Positions 52,959 to 62,223 of a stretch of 64,000 bases of DNA are shown here, piece by piece. Position 1 is the stretch's first letter. Every line of letters starts with the position of its first letter. Made by a program: the position numbers and the translations under genes. This DNA comes from JAJEFO01 sp022819605 (GTDB taxonomy: Bacteria; Pseudomonadota; Alphaproteobacteria; Rhodobacterales; Rhodobacteraceae), in contig OZ244901.1 of assembly GCA_965221545.1 (NCBI GenBank), forward strand, positions 4,588,001 through 4,652,000, in the 5' to 3' direction. The notes under the pieces were generated by a model that searched no databases, was not told where the DNA came from, and was given only the letters and a program-made list of their open reading frames with translations.

Positions 52959-53765
52959 ATGCGCTTGCTGACGATTCTCTTCCTTGCCGGTCTCGGCGGG
53001 GCGGCGGATGCCGAGGACATCATCCTGCAATCCACCACGTCGACCGCGAATTCGGATCTATACGACCACCTGCTGCCCAGGTTCGAGGAAGCTTCAGGCA
53101 TCAGGGTCAACGTTGTCGCCGTGGGCACGGGCCAGGCGATTCGAAATGCGGCCAATTGTGACGGAGACGTGCTGCTGGTGCATGCAAAGCCCGCCGAGGA
53201 GAAATTCGTCGCCGACGGCGGAGGCGTGGAACGGTTCGATGTCATGTACAACGACTTCGTCATCGTCGGACCGCAGGACGATCCTGCGGGAATTGCAGGG
53301 CTTGACGATGTCGGCGCGGCGCTGAAGCGGATCGCTGATGCCGAAGTCATCTTCGCGTCAAGAGGGGACGATTCCGGAACCCACCGCAAGGAGCGCGGGC
53401 TGTGGGAAATGGCCGGGATAGATCCGACGCCGGCCTCGGGCCGCTGGTATCGAGAGACCGGGTCGGGCATGGGCGCCACCCTGAATGCGGGCATCGGCAT
53501 GGGCGCCTATATCATGACCGACCGCGCCACCTGGATCACCTTTGGCAACACTCAGGACTACAGGGTCCATGTCCAAGGCGATCCGGCGCTCTTCAATCAA
53601 TACGGCGTAATGCTCGTAAACCCCGAGAGATGCGCAAATGTGCGGGCGGAGGAAGGACAGGCCCTCGTTGACTGGCTGGTTTCCGAAGCGGGCCAGGGCG
53701 CGATCGCGTCACACACGAAACGGGGTCAGCAGCTGTTCTTTCCTAATGCATGGAAGGCGAAATGA
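52959..53765 (+). CDS. tupA: Substrate-binding protein, tungstate type (TupA-like)
   Basis: Periplasmic binding protein of 268 aa with a signal peptide ending ADA-E (residue 18). LQSTTSTANSDLYDHLLPRFEEASGI matches the TupA N-terminal oxyanion motif (TTxS-type), and SRGDDSGTHRKERGLWEMAGI and GMGATLNAGIGMGAYIMTDRATW are conserved in the family. High-affinity tungstate uptake would serve tungsten formate dehydrogenases or similar enzymes, none of which is in the window. The stop overlaps the regulator by ATGA. Confidence 0.85.
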   Translation: MRLLTILFLAGLGGAADAEDIILQSTTSTANSDLYDHLLPRFEEASGIRVNVVAVGTGQAIRNAANCDGDVLLVHAKPAEEKFVADGGGVERFDVMYNDFVIVGPQDDPAGIAGLDDVGAALKRIADAEVIFASRGDDSGTHRKERGLWEMAGIDPTPASGRWYRETGSGMGATLNAGIGMGAYIMTDRATWITFGNTQDYRVHVQGDPALFNQYGVMLVNPERCANVRAEEGQALVDWLVSEAGQGAIASHTKRGQQLFFPNAWKAK

Positions 53766-54640
53766 CCGGTCAGGCCCATGAGTTCCTGACGGTTCGCGAA
53801 CTGGCCGACCTGCTGCGAGTCAAGGAGCGCAAGGTGTACGACCTGGCCGCATCGGGCAAGGTGCCGTGCTCGCGGGCAACGGGCAAGCTCCTGTTTCCCG
53901 AGGCCGAGATCCGCGCATGGATGGCACGCAGGCGAACCGGACCGCTGGACGGGACGGAGCGGCCGAAAGTCATTCTCGGAAGCCACGACCCGTTGCTGGA
54001 ATGGGCGGTGCGGCAGTCGCGCTGCGGCCTCGCACTGCTTCTGGACGGCAGCCGGGACGGGGTGTCCAGGTTCAATGACGGCGAAGGCGTTGCCGCGGGC
54101 CTGCACATTCACGATGCCGGCACGAACACTTGGAACGAGGCCGTTGTCGAAAGGGAATGCTCCGGGCAGGACGCCGTTCTCCTGTCCTGGGCCGCACGTC
54201 GCCGCGGCCTGATTGCGCGGCCCGAGAATGCGGACCGATGCAGCGCCGTGAGCGACCTGGCGGGCAGGAAGGTCGCCGCGCGGCAGCGCGAGTCCGGCAC
54301 GGACATCCTGCTCAGGCATCTGCTGGCCGCTGCGGGAATTCCGTCGGACGACGTTCGCTTCACCGAACCGGTTCGCAGCGAGCAGGACGCCGTGCTTGCC
54401 GTTGCCGAGGGGCTGGCAGAAGCGACATTCGGGCTGGAGTCGGTGGCGAAGCCGTTCGGCCTCGCCTTTGCGCCCCTCGTGCTGGAACGGTTCGACATTC
54501 TCGTGGACCGGCGCGCCTACTTTGAGGAACCGTTCCAGGCGCTGTTGGCATTTTGCCGCGGTCCGGTGCTCGCGGAACGGGCGGATGCGCTCGGCGGCTA
54601 CGACGTTGCGGGACTGGGCGAGGTGCGCTGGACAGCCTGA
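53762..54640 (+). CDS. Helix-turn-helix regulator with periplasmic-binding-like sensor domain
   Basis: Protein of 292 aa from ATG 53762. Residues about 8-57 form an excisionase/MerR-type HTH (FLTVRELADLLRVKERKVYDLAASGKVPCSR... AWMARR), and residues about 70-290 resemble a PBP fold, with no signal peptide. This HTH-PBP architecture is typical of molybdate/tungstate-type regulators. As the last gene of the tup operon it probably senses the oxyanion inside the cell and controls the transporter. Confidence 0.83.
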   Translation: MTGQAHEFLTVRELADLLRVKERKVYDLAASGKVPCSRATGKLLFPEAEIRAWMARRRTGPLDGTERPKVILGSHDPLLEWAVRQSRCGLALLLDGSRDGVSRFNDGEGVAAGLHIHDAGTNTWNEAVVERECSGQDAVLLSWAARRRGLIARPENADRCSAVSDLAGRKVAARQRESGTDILLRHLLAAAGIPSDDVRFTEPVRSEQDAVLAVAEGLAEATFGLESVAKPFGLAFAPLVLERFDILVDRRAYFEEPFQALLAFCRGPVLAERADALGGYDVAGLGEVRWTA

Positions 54641-54740
54641 ATGCCGGCATCTTGCACGCCGGCCCTGCAGGCCTTTGGGCACTTGCGGCGGGCCCCCGGC
54701 TTCGAGAGCCCGGCTCCGCGCCCGAGGTCGGGTGCGGCCT

Positions 54741-56525
54741 CTAGTGGTTGTCTCTTGGCACGCCCTTGGAACGCGCGATGTCCTGGTAGTCCGGCGCACC
54801 CTTGAGAACCATGCCTTCCGTGAATTGCGCGGTTTTCTCGCGAAAGATCTCCTGCCAGGGCGACTGGCTGTACGGCGCGAATGGCCTTTCGGGCAGTTCT
54901 GCGCGGCGCTTCTCGAGTTCGGAGTCGTCGACGAGCATGTTGGCGCTGCACGCCCTGAGATCGATTCGGATCCGGTCTCCCGTCCGGACGATTGCCAGCC
55001 CTCCGCCTGCGGCCGCTTCCGGTGCAGCGTTGAGGATCGACGGCGAGCCCGACGTTCCGGACTGCCTTCCGTCGCCGAGGCAAGGCAGCGAATGCACGCC
55101 TTTCTTGAGCAGGTAGGCAGGCGGGCGCATGTTCACGACCTCGGCCCCACCGGGATAGCCGATCGGGCCCGCGCCACGCATGACGAGAATGCAGTTTTCG
55201 TCGATCTCCAGCGCAGGGTCGTCGATGCGCTTGTGATAGTCCTCGATCGAATCGAACACGATCGCGCGACACTCGAAGGCGTCGGGGTCATCCGGGTTGG
55301 AGAGATAGCGATCCCGGAACTCCTCTGAGATCACGCTCGTCTTCATGATTGCGCTCTCGAACAGGTTGCCCTTGAGGTTGATGAAGCCGGCATCCTGCAT
55401 CATCGGCTCGGCAACGGTCTTGATGACGGCCGGGTTTTCGCTTCTTCGCCTGCCGCAGTTTTCTCCGATGGTCATGCCGTTTGCGGTCAGCGCGTCCGGA
55501 TGCGGCAACAGGCCCGCCTCCATCAATTCGCCCACGACTGCCGGAACCCCGCCGGAACGGTGATAGTCCTCGCCGAGGTATTCGCCGGCAGGCTGGAGGT
55601 TTACGATGAGCGGTATCCTGTGGCCGAGCATCTGCCAGTCGTCGTTGCAGAGCGGCACGCCGAGATGTCGGGCGATGGCTGCCAGATGGATGGGCGCGTT
55701 TGTTGAGCCACCGATGGCCGAGTTTACGACGATCGCGTTCTCGAAGGCCTTGCGCGTCATTATGTCGGACGGCCTTCGATCGGAGCCAACCATCTCGACG
55801 ATCTGGCGGCCGGTTTCGTAGGCCATCTGGCCGCGTTCCCGATAGGGCGCCGGAATCGCTGCCGAGCCGGGAAGCTGCATGCCGAGCGCTTCCGCCAGGC
55901 TGTTCATGGTCGTGGCGGTTCCCATCGTATTGCAATACCCGGTAGATGGTGCGGACGAAGCGACCAGCTCCATGAACCCGGCATCGTCGATTTCCCCGGC
56001 CGCATGGAGTTCACGTGCCTTCCAGACGATCGTTCCCGAACCCGTGCGCTGCCCGCGAAACCAGCCGTTCAGCATCGGTCCGACCGACAGGGCGATCGCC
56101 GGGACGTTCACCGTGGAGGCGGCCATGAGAAGTGCCGGCGTGGTCTTGTCGCAGCCGATCAGCAGGACAACGGCGTCGATGGGATATCCGTACAGCGACT
56201 CGGTCAGCGACAGGTAGGCAAGGTTGCGGTCAAGCGATGCAGTCGGGCGCTTTCCGGTTTCCTGGATCGGATGCACCGGGAATTCCATGGCCGTCCCGCC
56301 GGCCGCGTTCACACCGTCGCGCACTCGCTTGGCCAGTTCGAGATGATGGCGGTTGCAGGGCGAAAGGTCGCTGCCGGTCTGGGCGATTCCAATGATGGGC
56401 TTGCCGGATTGCAGTTCTTCAGAGGTCAGTCCGTAGTTGAGATATCGTTCGAGATAGAGCGCGGTCATCTCGCGATTGTCTGGATTGCTGAACCATTTCC
56501 GGCTTCGAAGCATGGGTTTGGCCAC
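54741..56525 (-). CDS. IlvD/Edd family dehydratase, sugar-acid type
   Basis: Dehydratase of 594 aa. Three cysteines placed as [2Fe-2S] ligands are Cys57 (DLSPCNRHH), Cys125 (IGCDKTTPA) and Cys198 (GYCNTMGTA), the pattern of L-arabonate and D-xylonate dehydratases, rather than the IlvD branched-chain enzyme. RSRKWFSNPDNREMTALYLERYLNYGLT at the N-terminus and PGGAEVVNMRPPAYLLKKG, CLGDGRQSGTSGSPSILNA support this. It stands alone; no sugar transporter or aldolase is next to it, so the substrate is open. Start at 56525 gives the usual length. Confidence 0.88.
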   Translation of the reverse strand: MAKPMLRSRKWFSNPDNREMTALYLERYLNYGLTSEELQSGKPIIGIAQTGSDLSPCNRHHLELAKRVRDGVNAAGGTAMEFPVHPIQETGKRPTASLDRNLAYLSLTESLYGYPIDAVVLLIGCDKTTPALLMAASTVNVPAIALSVGPMLNGWFRGQRTGSGTIVWKARELHAAGEIDDAGFMELVASSAPSTGYCNTMGTATTMNSLAEALGMQLPGSAAIPAPYRERGQMAYETGRQIVEMVGSDRRPSDIMTRKAFENAIVVNSAIGGSTNAPIHLAAIARHLGVPLCNDDWQMLGHRIPLIVNLQPAGEYLGEDYHRSGGVPAVVGELMEAGLLPHPDALTANGMTIGENCGRRRSENPAVIKTVAEPMMQDAGFINLKGNLFESAIMKTSVISEEFRDRYLSNPDDPDAFECRAIVFDSIEDYHKRIDDPALEIDENCILVMRGAGPIGYPGGAEVVNMRPPAYLLKKGVHSLPCLGDGRQSGTSGSPSILNAAPEAAAGGGLAIVRTGDRIRIDLRACSANMLVDDSELEKRRAELPERPFAPYSQSPWQEIFREKTAQFTEGMVLKGAPDYQDIARSKGVPRDNH

Positions 56526-56660
56526 CTCGGAATTTCCCCCGTTTTGCGTCGGGGTAGTCGAACGGGTTGGAGTTTTCTAGCGAAATGCGCATTCGAAGGC
56601 ACCGTCGGCGCGATGCGTTCCTGGCCGGTCTCGGGGCAAGACGTGCCCCCAATTCGAAAG

Positions 56661-58181
56661 CTAGATCAGGAATCCGATGCCAAATCCGATGACGGCAATG
56701 GCGATCAGAAGCAACGCTCGGCCAAGCCATGATCGCCGATCCGGTGCGACGGGCGCCCGCATCTGCCGAATCAGGATGTCCTCGGCAATCTCCGGCAGCT
56801 TAGGCCCGAAGCGGTTCAGCACCCTTACCGTCCGAAGCGCCTCGCGGAGGACTGCCTTGGGTCCGACGTTTTCGGCGATGTAGCGCTCGACGGTTGGCCG
56901 TGCGACGTTCCAGATGTTCACGTGCGGGTCAAGAGACCGCGCAACGCCTTCGACCACGACCATGGTTCTTTGCAGCAGCAGGAGCTCTGTCCGGGTCTCC
57001 ATTCCGAAGCGTTCCGTGACCTCGAAGAGGTGACTCAGGAGCCTTCCCATGGAAATCCGGCTTGCCTCCATTCCGAAGATCGGTTCTCCGACGGCACGAA
57101 GCGCTTGCGCGAATTCGGTGACATCGCGGTCCCTCGGGACATATCCGGCCTCGAAATGAACTTCGGCGACACGCTGGTAGTCCCTGCGAATGAAGCCGAT
57201 GAGGATCTCGGCGTAGACGCGGCGGGTATAGGCGTCGATCCGGCCCATGATCCCAAAGTCGAGGATCACGAGATCGCCGTTCCCGGCTACCCGCAGGTTT
57301 CCCTGATGCATGTCGCCGTGAAAGTACCCGTCGCGCAGGGCATGGCCCAGGAATGTCGTCATCACCTTCTGGGCAAGCAGGATCCGGTCATGTCCCGCCC
57401 GGTCAAGAGCGTCTACGTCGCTGAGCGAAATGCCGTCCAGCCAGTCAAGCGTCAGCACCCGTCGAGACGACAGGTCCCACCGCGTCATGGGAATGCGGAT
57501 TCCTTCGTCCTTGGCCGCGTTCGCAGCGTATTCGGATACGTTTGCCGACTCGAGCCGAAGGTCCAGTTCGGCCATAACCACGCCCTCGAAATGTGCAACG
57601 ACATCAAGAGGTCTCAGCCGTCTCGACCCCGGCGCCAGCGTCTCGATCACGAGGGCGGCAAAATAGAAAGCGTCAATGTCGCGACGCATGTTCCGCACGA
57701 TCCTCGGACGCAGGACCTTGACGGCCACTGCTTCGCCCGATCCTGCGAGGCGGGCCTTGTGAACCTGCGCAATGGAGGCCGCCGCTACCGAGTCGGAGAA
57801 TTCCGAAAAGAGCTCATCGACGGGAGCGCCCAGTTCGGCTTCAACCACGTTCCTGGCTGCGACGGTCGGGAAGGGCGGCAGGTTGTCCTGGAGGAGGCGC
57901 AATTGCTCGGCCAGGTCGTGACCGACGACATCAGGCCTCGTCGACAGGGTTTGTCCGAGCTTGATGAAGGCCGGCCCCATGGCCGTGAGCGCCCGGGTCA
58001 CCGTCGGCAGGTTCGCGTCACCCTTGTGCCCAAGCCACTTGAACGGCCAGCCGAGCACTCGCGCGGCAATGCGTACGGAACGCGGCGCATTCATGGCCTC
58101 CAGCACCGTCCGCATCGCCCCGGCGCGTTCAAAGGTGGCCCCGGCACGAACGAGCCGAAAGATGTTGTGCGGCCCGCGCAT
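56661..58181 (-). CDS. ubiB: Ubiquinone biosynthesis protein kinase-like UbiB
   Basis: ADCK/ABC1-family atypical kinase needed for ubiquinone synthesis. The 506-aa protein has the signature MGPAFIKLGQTLSTRPD (KxGQ), the Ala-rich nucleotide loop AAASIAQVHKARL, catalytic FHGDMHQGN and metal-binding VILDFGIMGR. A hydrophobic C-terminal end (about residues 486-506) anchors it to the membrane. It starts immediately after the ubiE stop, so the two genes form one unit. Confidence 0.95.
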   Translation of the reverse strand: MRGPHNIFRLVRAGATFERAGAMRTVLEAMNAPRSVRIAARVLGWPFKWLGHKGDANLPTVTRALTAMGPAFIKLGQTLSTRPDVVGHDLAEQLRLLQDNLPPFPTVAARNVVEAELGAPVDELFSEFSDSVAAASIAQVHKARLAGSGEAVAVKVLRPRIVRNMRRDIDAFYFAALVIETLAPGSRRLRPLDVVAHFEGVVMAELDLRLESANVSEYAANAAKDEGIRIPMTRWDLSSRRVLTLDWLDGISLSDVDALDRAGHDRILLAQKVMTTFLGHALRDGYFHGDMHQGNLRVAGNGDLVILDFGIMGRIDAYTRRVYAEILIGFIRRDYQRVAEVHFEAGYVPRDRDVTEFAQALRAVGEPIFGMEASRISMGRLLSHLFEVTERFGMETRTELLLLQRTMVVVEGVARSLDPHVNIWNVARPTVERYIAENVGPKAVLREALRTVRVLNRFGPKLPEIAEDILIRQMRAPVAPDRRSWLGRALLLIAIAVIGFGIGFLI

Positions 58182-58934
58182 CTAGATCTTCCATCCCGAA
58201 TGCAGCGCCGCGATGCCCATGGACAGGTTGCGATACCTGACCTGCTCAAACCCGGCCTGGCGGATCATCGCGGCAAATGAGTCCTGGTCCGGAAATCGGC
58301 GGATCGATTCGACCAGGTACCGATAGCTGTCCCTGTCCCCTGTGACCGCCTGGCCCAAGCGGGGGATCACGCCGAAGGAGTAGAAATCGTAGATTCCCCG
58401 CAAGGCCGGGACGGTCACGTGGGAGAACTCCAGTACCATCAGCCGCCCGCCCGGTCGAAGCACGCGGAAGCCCTCGGCTAGCGCGTCCTCGATCCTCGTG
58501 ACGTTTCGGATGCCGAAGGAGATTGTGCACACGTCAAAGTCGGAGTCTGGGAAGGGAAGGGACATCGCGTCGCCTGCCACCCATTCAACGCGGTCCGAAA
58601 GGCCGGACATTTTGGCCCGCTTGCGTCCCTCGTCCAGCATCGGTTCCGTCAAGTCCACGACGACTGCGGACGCTCCGTGCGCGCGCCTGAGGAACCGGAG
58701 CGCGATGTCTCCTGTGCCGCCGGCCACGTCCAGAAGGCGCTGATGGCTTCGGGGCGCCAGCCAATCCATCATTGCATCCTTCCAGAGTCGATGAATGCCG
58801 CCGGACATGAGGTCGTTCATCAAGTCGTACCGTGACGCGACGCTCGAAAAGACGTCCCGGACAAGGCCGGCCTTTTCGTCCTCGCGAACCTCGCGGGCAC
58901 CGAAATGCGTCGTGCTTTCGTTTCCGTCGATCAT
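58182..58934 (-). CDS. ubiE: Ubiquinone/menaquinone methyltransferase UbiE
   Basis: C-methyltransferase of ubiquinone synthesis, 250 aa. From ATG 58934 it shows VFSSVASRYDLMNDLMSGGIHRLWK, SAM-binding LLDVAGGTGDIALRF, and the UbiE signature RNVTRIEDALAEGFRVLRPGGRLMVLEFS. An ATG at 58958 is in frame but less usual. The ubiE-ubiB unit is divergent from mutM, the common alphaproteobacterial arrangement. Confidence 0.96.
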   Translation of the reverse strand: MIDGNESTTHFGAREVREDEKAGLVRDVFSSVASRYDLMNDLMSGGIHRLWKDAMMDWLAPRSHQRLLDVAGGTGDIALRFLRRAHGASAVVVDLTEPMLDEGRKRAKMSGLSDRVEWVAGDAMSLPFPDSDFDVCTISFGIRNVTRIEDALAEGFRVLRPGGRLMVLEFSHVTVPALRGIYDFYSFGVIPRLGQAVTGDRDSYRYLVESIRRFPDQDSFAAMIRQAGFEQVRYRNLSMGIAALHSGWKI

Positions 58935-59227
58935 CACGCCCTTCGCAACGAGCCGCAAAACCTTGTCCTTGTATGTTCAGAAAACCAAGGGAATCAACCT
59001 TGCCCGCCGCTGATTCTGGTCTGCGGACAATGTGCGCAATTTCCTTTGGAAGGCGGTGCCCAATTCGGATATCGTGCAGGAATGCCGCCCACCCGAGAGG
59101 TACGGGACGACGGCTGGCAGGGCGGGCCACGTCCCGGAAGCCGTGAATGAGGAAGGGCGCGGTGCCATGGCGGCAGTCGAATCTGGCAAGAGAGCAAGCG
59201 TGCCGGCAACCCGTCCCTCGCACGGGC

Positions 59228-60079
59228 ATGCCTGAGCTTCCGGAGGTCGAGACCGTCCGCCGCGGCCTGCTGCCGGTGATGGAAGGCGCGCGGATCCTGC
59301 GGACCGACGTCAACCGGCCGGACCTTCGCTGGCCGTTCCCGGAGCGCATGGCGGAGCGGGTTTCGGGGACGCGGGTCATGTCACTGCGACGCCGCTCCAA
59401 ATACCTGCTTGCGGACCTGTCGAGTGGAGAGACGCTGCTCGTTCATCTCGGCATGTCCGGCCGCATCCTGATTTCGGGTGACGCGCCCGGAGCATTCCGA
59501 AATCGGCATATGATGGACGAGAAGCACGATCACGTGGTGTTTCACATGGAAGGCGGCGCCCACGTGACCTTCAACGACCCGCGCCGCTTTGGCGTCATGG
59601 ACCTGGTGGCGACGGCATCCGCGGAGCAGCATCGATTGCTGGCCGGGATCGGGCCGGAGCCGCTGGGGAATGCATTCGACGAAGTCTACATGACCGATGC
59701 CCTGAAGGGTCGCCGTGCGCCCATAAAGTCCGTGCTCCTTGATCAGCGCGTTGTGGCCGGCCTGGGCAACATCTATGTCTGCGAAGTGTTGCATCGGGCG
59801 GGAGTATCGCCGTCCCGGCGCGTGTCGCGCCTTGCCGCCAGAAGGATCGCGAGCCTTGTGCCGCATGTCCGGGATGTCCTGTCGGAGGCGATTGCTGCAG
59901 GCGGTTCTAGTCTTCGGGACTACCGGCAGGCGGACGGGGAACTGGGATACTTCCAGCACACGTTCCGCGTCTATGGCCGCGAAGGCGATCCCTGCGTGAA
60001 ACCCGGATGCGCCGGGCGGATCGTGCGCACCGTGCAGTCCGGAAGGTCCAGCTTCCACTGTCCGAAATGCCAGCGTTAG
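59228..60079 (+). CDS. mutM: Formamidopyrimidine-DNA glycosylase
   Basis: Removes 8-oxoguanine and formamidopyrimidines and cleaves the DNA. The 283-aa protein begins MPELPEVETVRRGL with the catalytic Pro2/Glu3 exposed after Met removal; the H2TH region (DQRVVAGLGNIYVCE) and the C-terminal zinc finger (DPCVKPGCAGRIVRT... FHCPKCQR) are intact. ATG 59228 was chosen because Pro must follow the start. ubiE-ubiB is divergent. Confidence 0.97.
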   Translation: MPELPEVETVRRGLLPVMEGARILRTDVNRPDLRWPFPERMAERVSGTRVMSLRRRSKYLLADLSSGETLLVHLGMSGRILISGDAPGAFRNRHMMDEKHDHVVFHMEGGAHVTFNDPRRFGVMDLVATASAEQHRLLAGIGPEPLGNAFDEVYMTDALKGRRAPIKSVLLDQRVVAGLGNIYVCEVLHRAGVSPSRRVSRLAARRIASLVPHVRDVLSEAIAAGGSSLRDYRQADGELGYFQHTFRVYGREGDPCVKPGCAGRIVRTVQSGRSSFHCPKCQR

Positions 60080-60152
60080 GCCAGAGTTTGGCTTGATCTG
60101 CCTCTTTTGATTGTTAAGGCTTCACGTGACCGAATCTGCTGGGACCGATCAC

Positions 60153-60929
60153 ATGGCCTTTGAAACGATCGCCGTCGAGACGGAAGACCACGTCACGACC
60201 ATTCGCCTGAACCGCCCGGACGTGATGAACGCGTTGAGCCTGGAGTTGCTCGGAGAGCTTTCTCGGGCGCTCGACGAAGCATCTGCAGACGACAAGGTGC
60301 GCTGCATCATCCTGACAGGTTCGGAAAGGGCGTTCGCTGCCGGCGCGGACATCAAGGAAATGTCGAACAGGACATTCGTGCAAGCCCTGACGGAGGATCT
60401 TTATACGACCGAGACCGAAGCCATCCTGAAGTGCCGCAAGCCGATCATTGCAGCCGTCGCCGGCTACGCCCTCGGCGGAGGATGTGAACTGGCCATGACC
60501 TGCGACTTCATCATCGCTGCGGACACGGCCAAGTTCGGTCAGCCCGAGATCAACCTTGGCATCGTCGCAGGCATCGGCGGCACGCAGCGCCTGACGCGTT
60601 TCGTGGGCAAGTCCAAGTCCATGGACATGCACCTGACCGGACGCTTCATGGATGCCGAGGAAGCCGAACGTGCGGGTCTCGTGAGCCGCGTCGTGCCGGC
60701 AAAGGCGTTGATGGAAGAAGCGACATCCGCAGCGCGGCGCATTGCCGAAAAGTCGATGTTGACGAGCATGGTGGTGAAGGAAGCCGTGAATCGCAGCTAC
60801 GAAACGACCCTCCGCGAAGGCATCCTGTTCGAACGGCGGATGTTCCACGCGCTCTTTGCCTCCCACGACCAGGCTGAGGGCATGGCCGCCTTCGTAGAGA
60901 AGCGCGAACCTCGCTTCCGCGACAAATAG
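60153..60929 (+). CDS. Enoyl-CoA hydratase
   Basis: Crotonase-fold enzyme of 258 aa. Motifs: GSERAFAAGADIKEM (oxyanion hole), GYALGGGCELAMTCDFIIA with catalytic Glu, and GQPEINLGIVAGIGGTQRLTR with the second catalytic Glu, matching short-chain enoyl-CoA hydratases of beta-oxidation. It lies between mutM and rpsT, a conserved place for this gene in the class. Confidence 0.92.
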   Translation: MAFETIAVETEDHVTTIRLNRPDVMNALSLELLGELSRALDEASADDKVRCIILTGSERAFAAGADIKEMSNRTFVQALTEDLYTTETEAILKCRKPIIAAVAGYALGGGCELAMTCDFIIAADTAKFGQPEINLGIVAGIGGTQRLTRFVGKSKSMDMHLTGRFMDAEEAERAGLVSRVVPAKALMEEATSAARRIAEKSMLTSMVVKEAVNRSYETTLREGILFERRMFHALFASHDQAEGMAAFVEKREPRFRDK

Positions 60930-61005
60930 GGCCTTTTCAATGGCACGGGATTGCGTTATGCGCCCCGCCAGCATGCGCGTGGAGCCCGCTTAGGCTATGT
61001 GTCTG

Positions 61006-61021
61006 CCGGTCAGGTGACCGG
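61006..61021 (+). promoter_or_regulatory. Hairpin in the rpsT leader
   Basis: CCGGTCA-GG-TGACCGG is a perfect 7-bp inverted repeat 50 bases before rpsT. It may terminate ech transcription or act in S20 regulation; no T run follows. Confidence 0.3.
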
Positions 61022-61070
61022 CCCGGGCTTCATCGCGGACCGATCTAGACCCGGAACAGGGACCACGAAC

Positions 61071-61334
61071 ATGGCCAACTCACCCCAATCCAAGAAGCGC
61101 GCGCGGCAGAACGTCCGTCGCCAGGCTGTCAACAAGGCGCGCCGCTCGCGCATTCGCACGCATCTCAGGAAGGTCGAGAACGCGATCACGTCAGGCGACA
61201 AGGATGCGGCACAGGAAGAACTTCGAGCGATGCAGCCCGAACTGATGCGCGGCGTGACGAAGGGCATCTACCACAAGAACACGGCCGCTCGGAGATTGTC
61301 GCGCCTTGCCTCGCGCGTAAAGGCGATGACCTGA
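61071..61334 (+). CDS. rpsT: 30S ribosomal protein S20
   Basis: Primary 16S rRNA-binding protein, 87 aa. MANSPQSKKRARQNVRRQAVNKARRS and the C-terminal KGIYHKNTAARRLSRLASRVKAM are the standard S20 sequence. Downstream, dnaA is expected in many relatives, but here a convergent adenosyltransferase gene follows. Confidence 0.97.
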   Translation: MANSPQSKKRARQNVRRQAVNKARRSRIRTHLRKVENAITSGDKDAAQEELRAMQPELMRGVTKGIYHKNTAARRLSRLASRVKAMT

Positions 61335-61389
61335 TCCGATCACAGGCCTTCCCGACGGCCTGCTGCCGGGCTCGTATCCCGACAGGTGA

Positions 61390-61965
61390 CTAGCGGTTTG
61401 CACCCGGGGTCCAGAGGACATCGGCGCGGCCTTCGTCGTTTGCGATGCGAGCCGCGCAGAACAGCCAGTCTGACAGGCGGTTGAGATAGGTCAGCGCCGC
61501 CCCGTTCACCTCTTCCGCGCTTGCGAGTTCGGTGGCCAGTCGTTCCGCCCGCCGCGCAACCGTTCGGGCAAGATGCAGGTTTGCGGCGAGCGCGGACCCG
61601 GCCGGCAGCACGAATGACTTCAACGGCTCAAGCATCTGGATCATCGCGTCGATTTCGGCCTCCAGCCGTTTCGTCTGGCCGTCTGACATCCGGAGAACCG
61701 GATATCCGGCCTCGCCGTCCTTCTCCATGTCCGGGCGGCAGAGATCCGCTCCGAGATCAAACAGGTCATTCTGAATGCGCGACAGGGCGACGTCAACGGC
61801 TTCGTCCTTGGCATGCAGCCTCGCAATACCCAGAGCCGCGTTCAACTCGTCCACGGTTCCGTAGGCGGAGACCCGCAGCGAATGCTTGGGCACGCGGGCA
61901 TTGTCGCCAAGCGCGGTGTCGCCGCCGTCACCGGTTTTCGTGTAGATCTTGTTCAAGACGACCAT
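61390..61965 (-). CDS. Cob(I)alamin adenosyltransferase, PduO type
   Basis: Adenosylates corrinoid to make coenzyme B12, 191 aa. KIYTKTGDGGDTALGDNARVPKHSLRVSAYGTVDELNAALG is the N-terminal ATP-binding signature, and FVLPAGSALAANLHLARTVARRAERL and YLNRLSDWLFCAAR complete the PduO set. The start at 61965 is one base after the upstream HIG1-like gene stop, indicating an operon. Confidence 0.94.
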   Translation of the reverse strand: MVVLNKIYTKTGDGGDTALGDNARVPKHSLRVSAYGTVDELNAALGIARLHAKDEAVDVALSRIQNDLFDLGADLCRPDMEKDGEAGYPVLRMSDGQTKRLEAEIDAMIQMLEPLKSFVLPAGSALAANLHLARTVARRAERLATELASAEEVNGAALTYLNRLSDWLFCAARIANDEGRADVLWTPGANR

Positions 61966-61966
61966 G

Positions 61967-62173
61967 TCATTCTCCGCAGCCGACGAGGACAAATGCGAGG
62001 ATAAGCATGACGGCAACTGCCTGCGCATAGATTCGGTACCGCATGATCCTGTTGGCATGCTTGCGGTTGAAATCCCCTCCGCGGGCAAAGCCGCCGATTC
62101 CGGTCATGAGGACGAGAAGGACGATCACAACGGCGATCACCACCGGAATGAAGAGCGGGTTGTCGAGCGGCAT
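61967..62173 (-). CDS. HIG1-domain-like twin-transmembrane protein
   Basis: Protein of 68 aa with two helices (about residues 8-27 and 48-65) around a conserved GGFARGGDFNRKHANRIMRYRI loop. The loop and layout match HIG1-type proteins, which associate with cytochrome oxidase. In Rhodobacterales this gene often precedes the PduO-type adenosyltransferase. Functional assignment is by similarity only. Confidence 0.78.
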   Translation of the reverse strand: MPLDNPLFIPVVIAVVIVLLVLMTGIGGFARGGDFNRKHANRIMRYRIYAQAVAVMLILAFVLVGCGE

Positions 62174-62223
62174 GACTACTCCCTAGCGTCGTTGGCCTGT
62201 CCGGGCGCAGCGAAAGGACCCGT

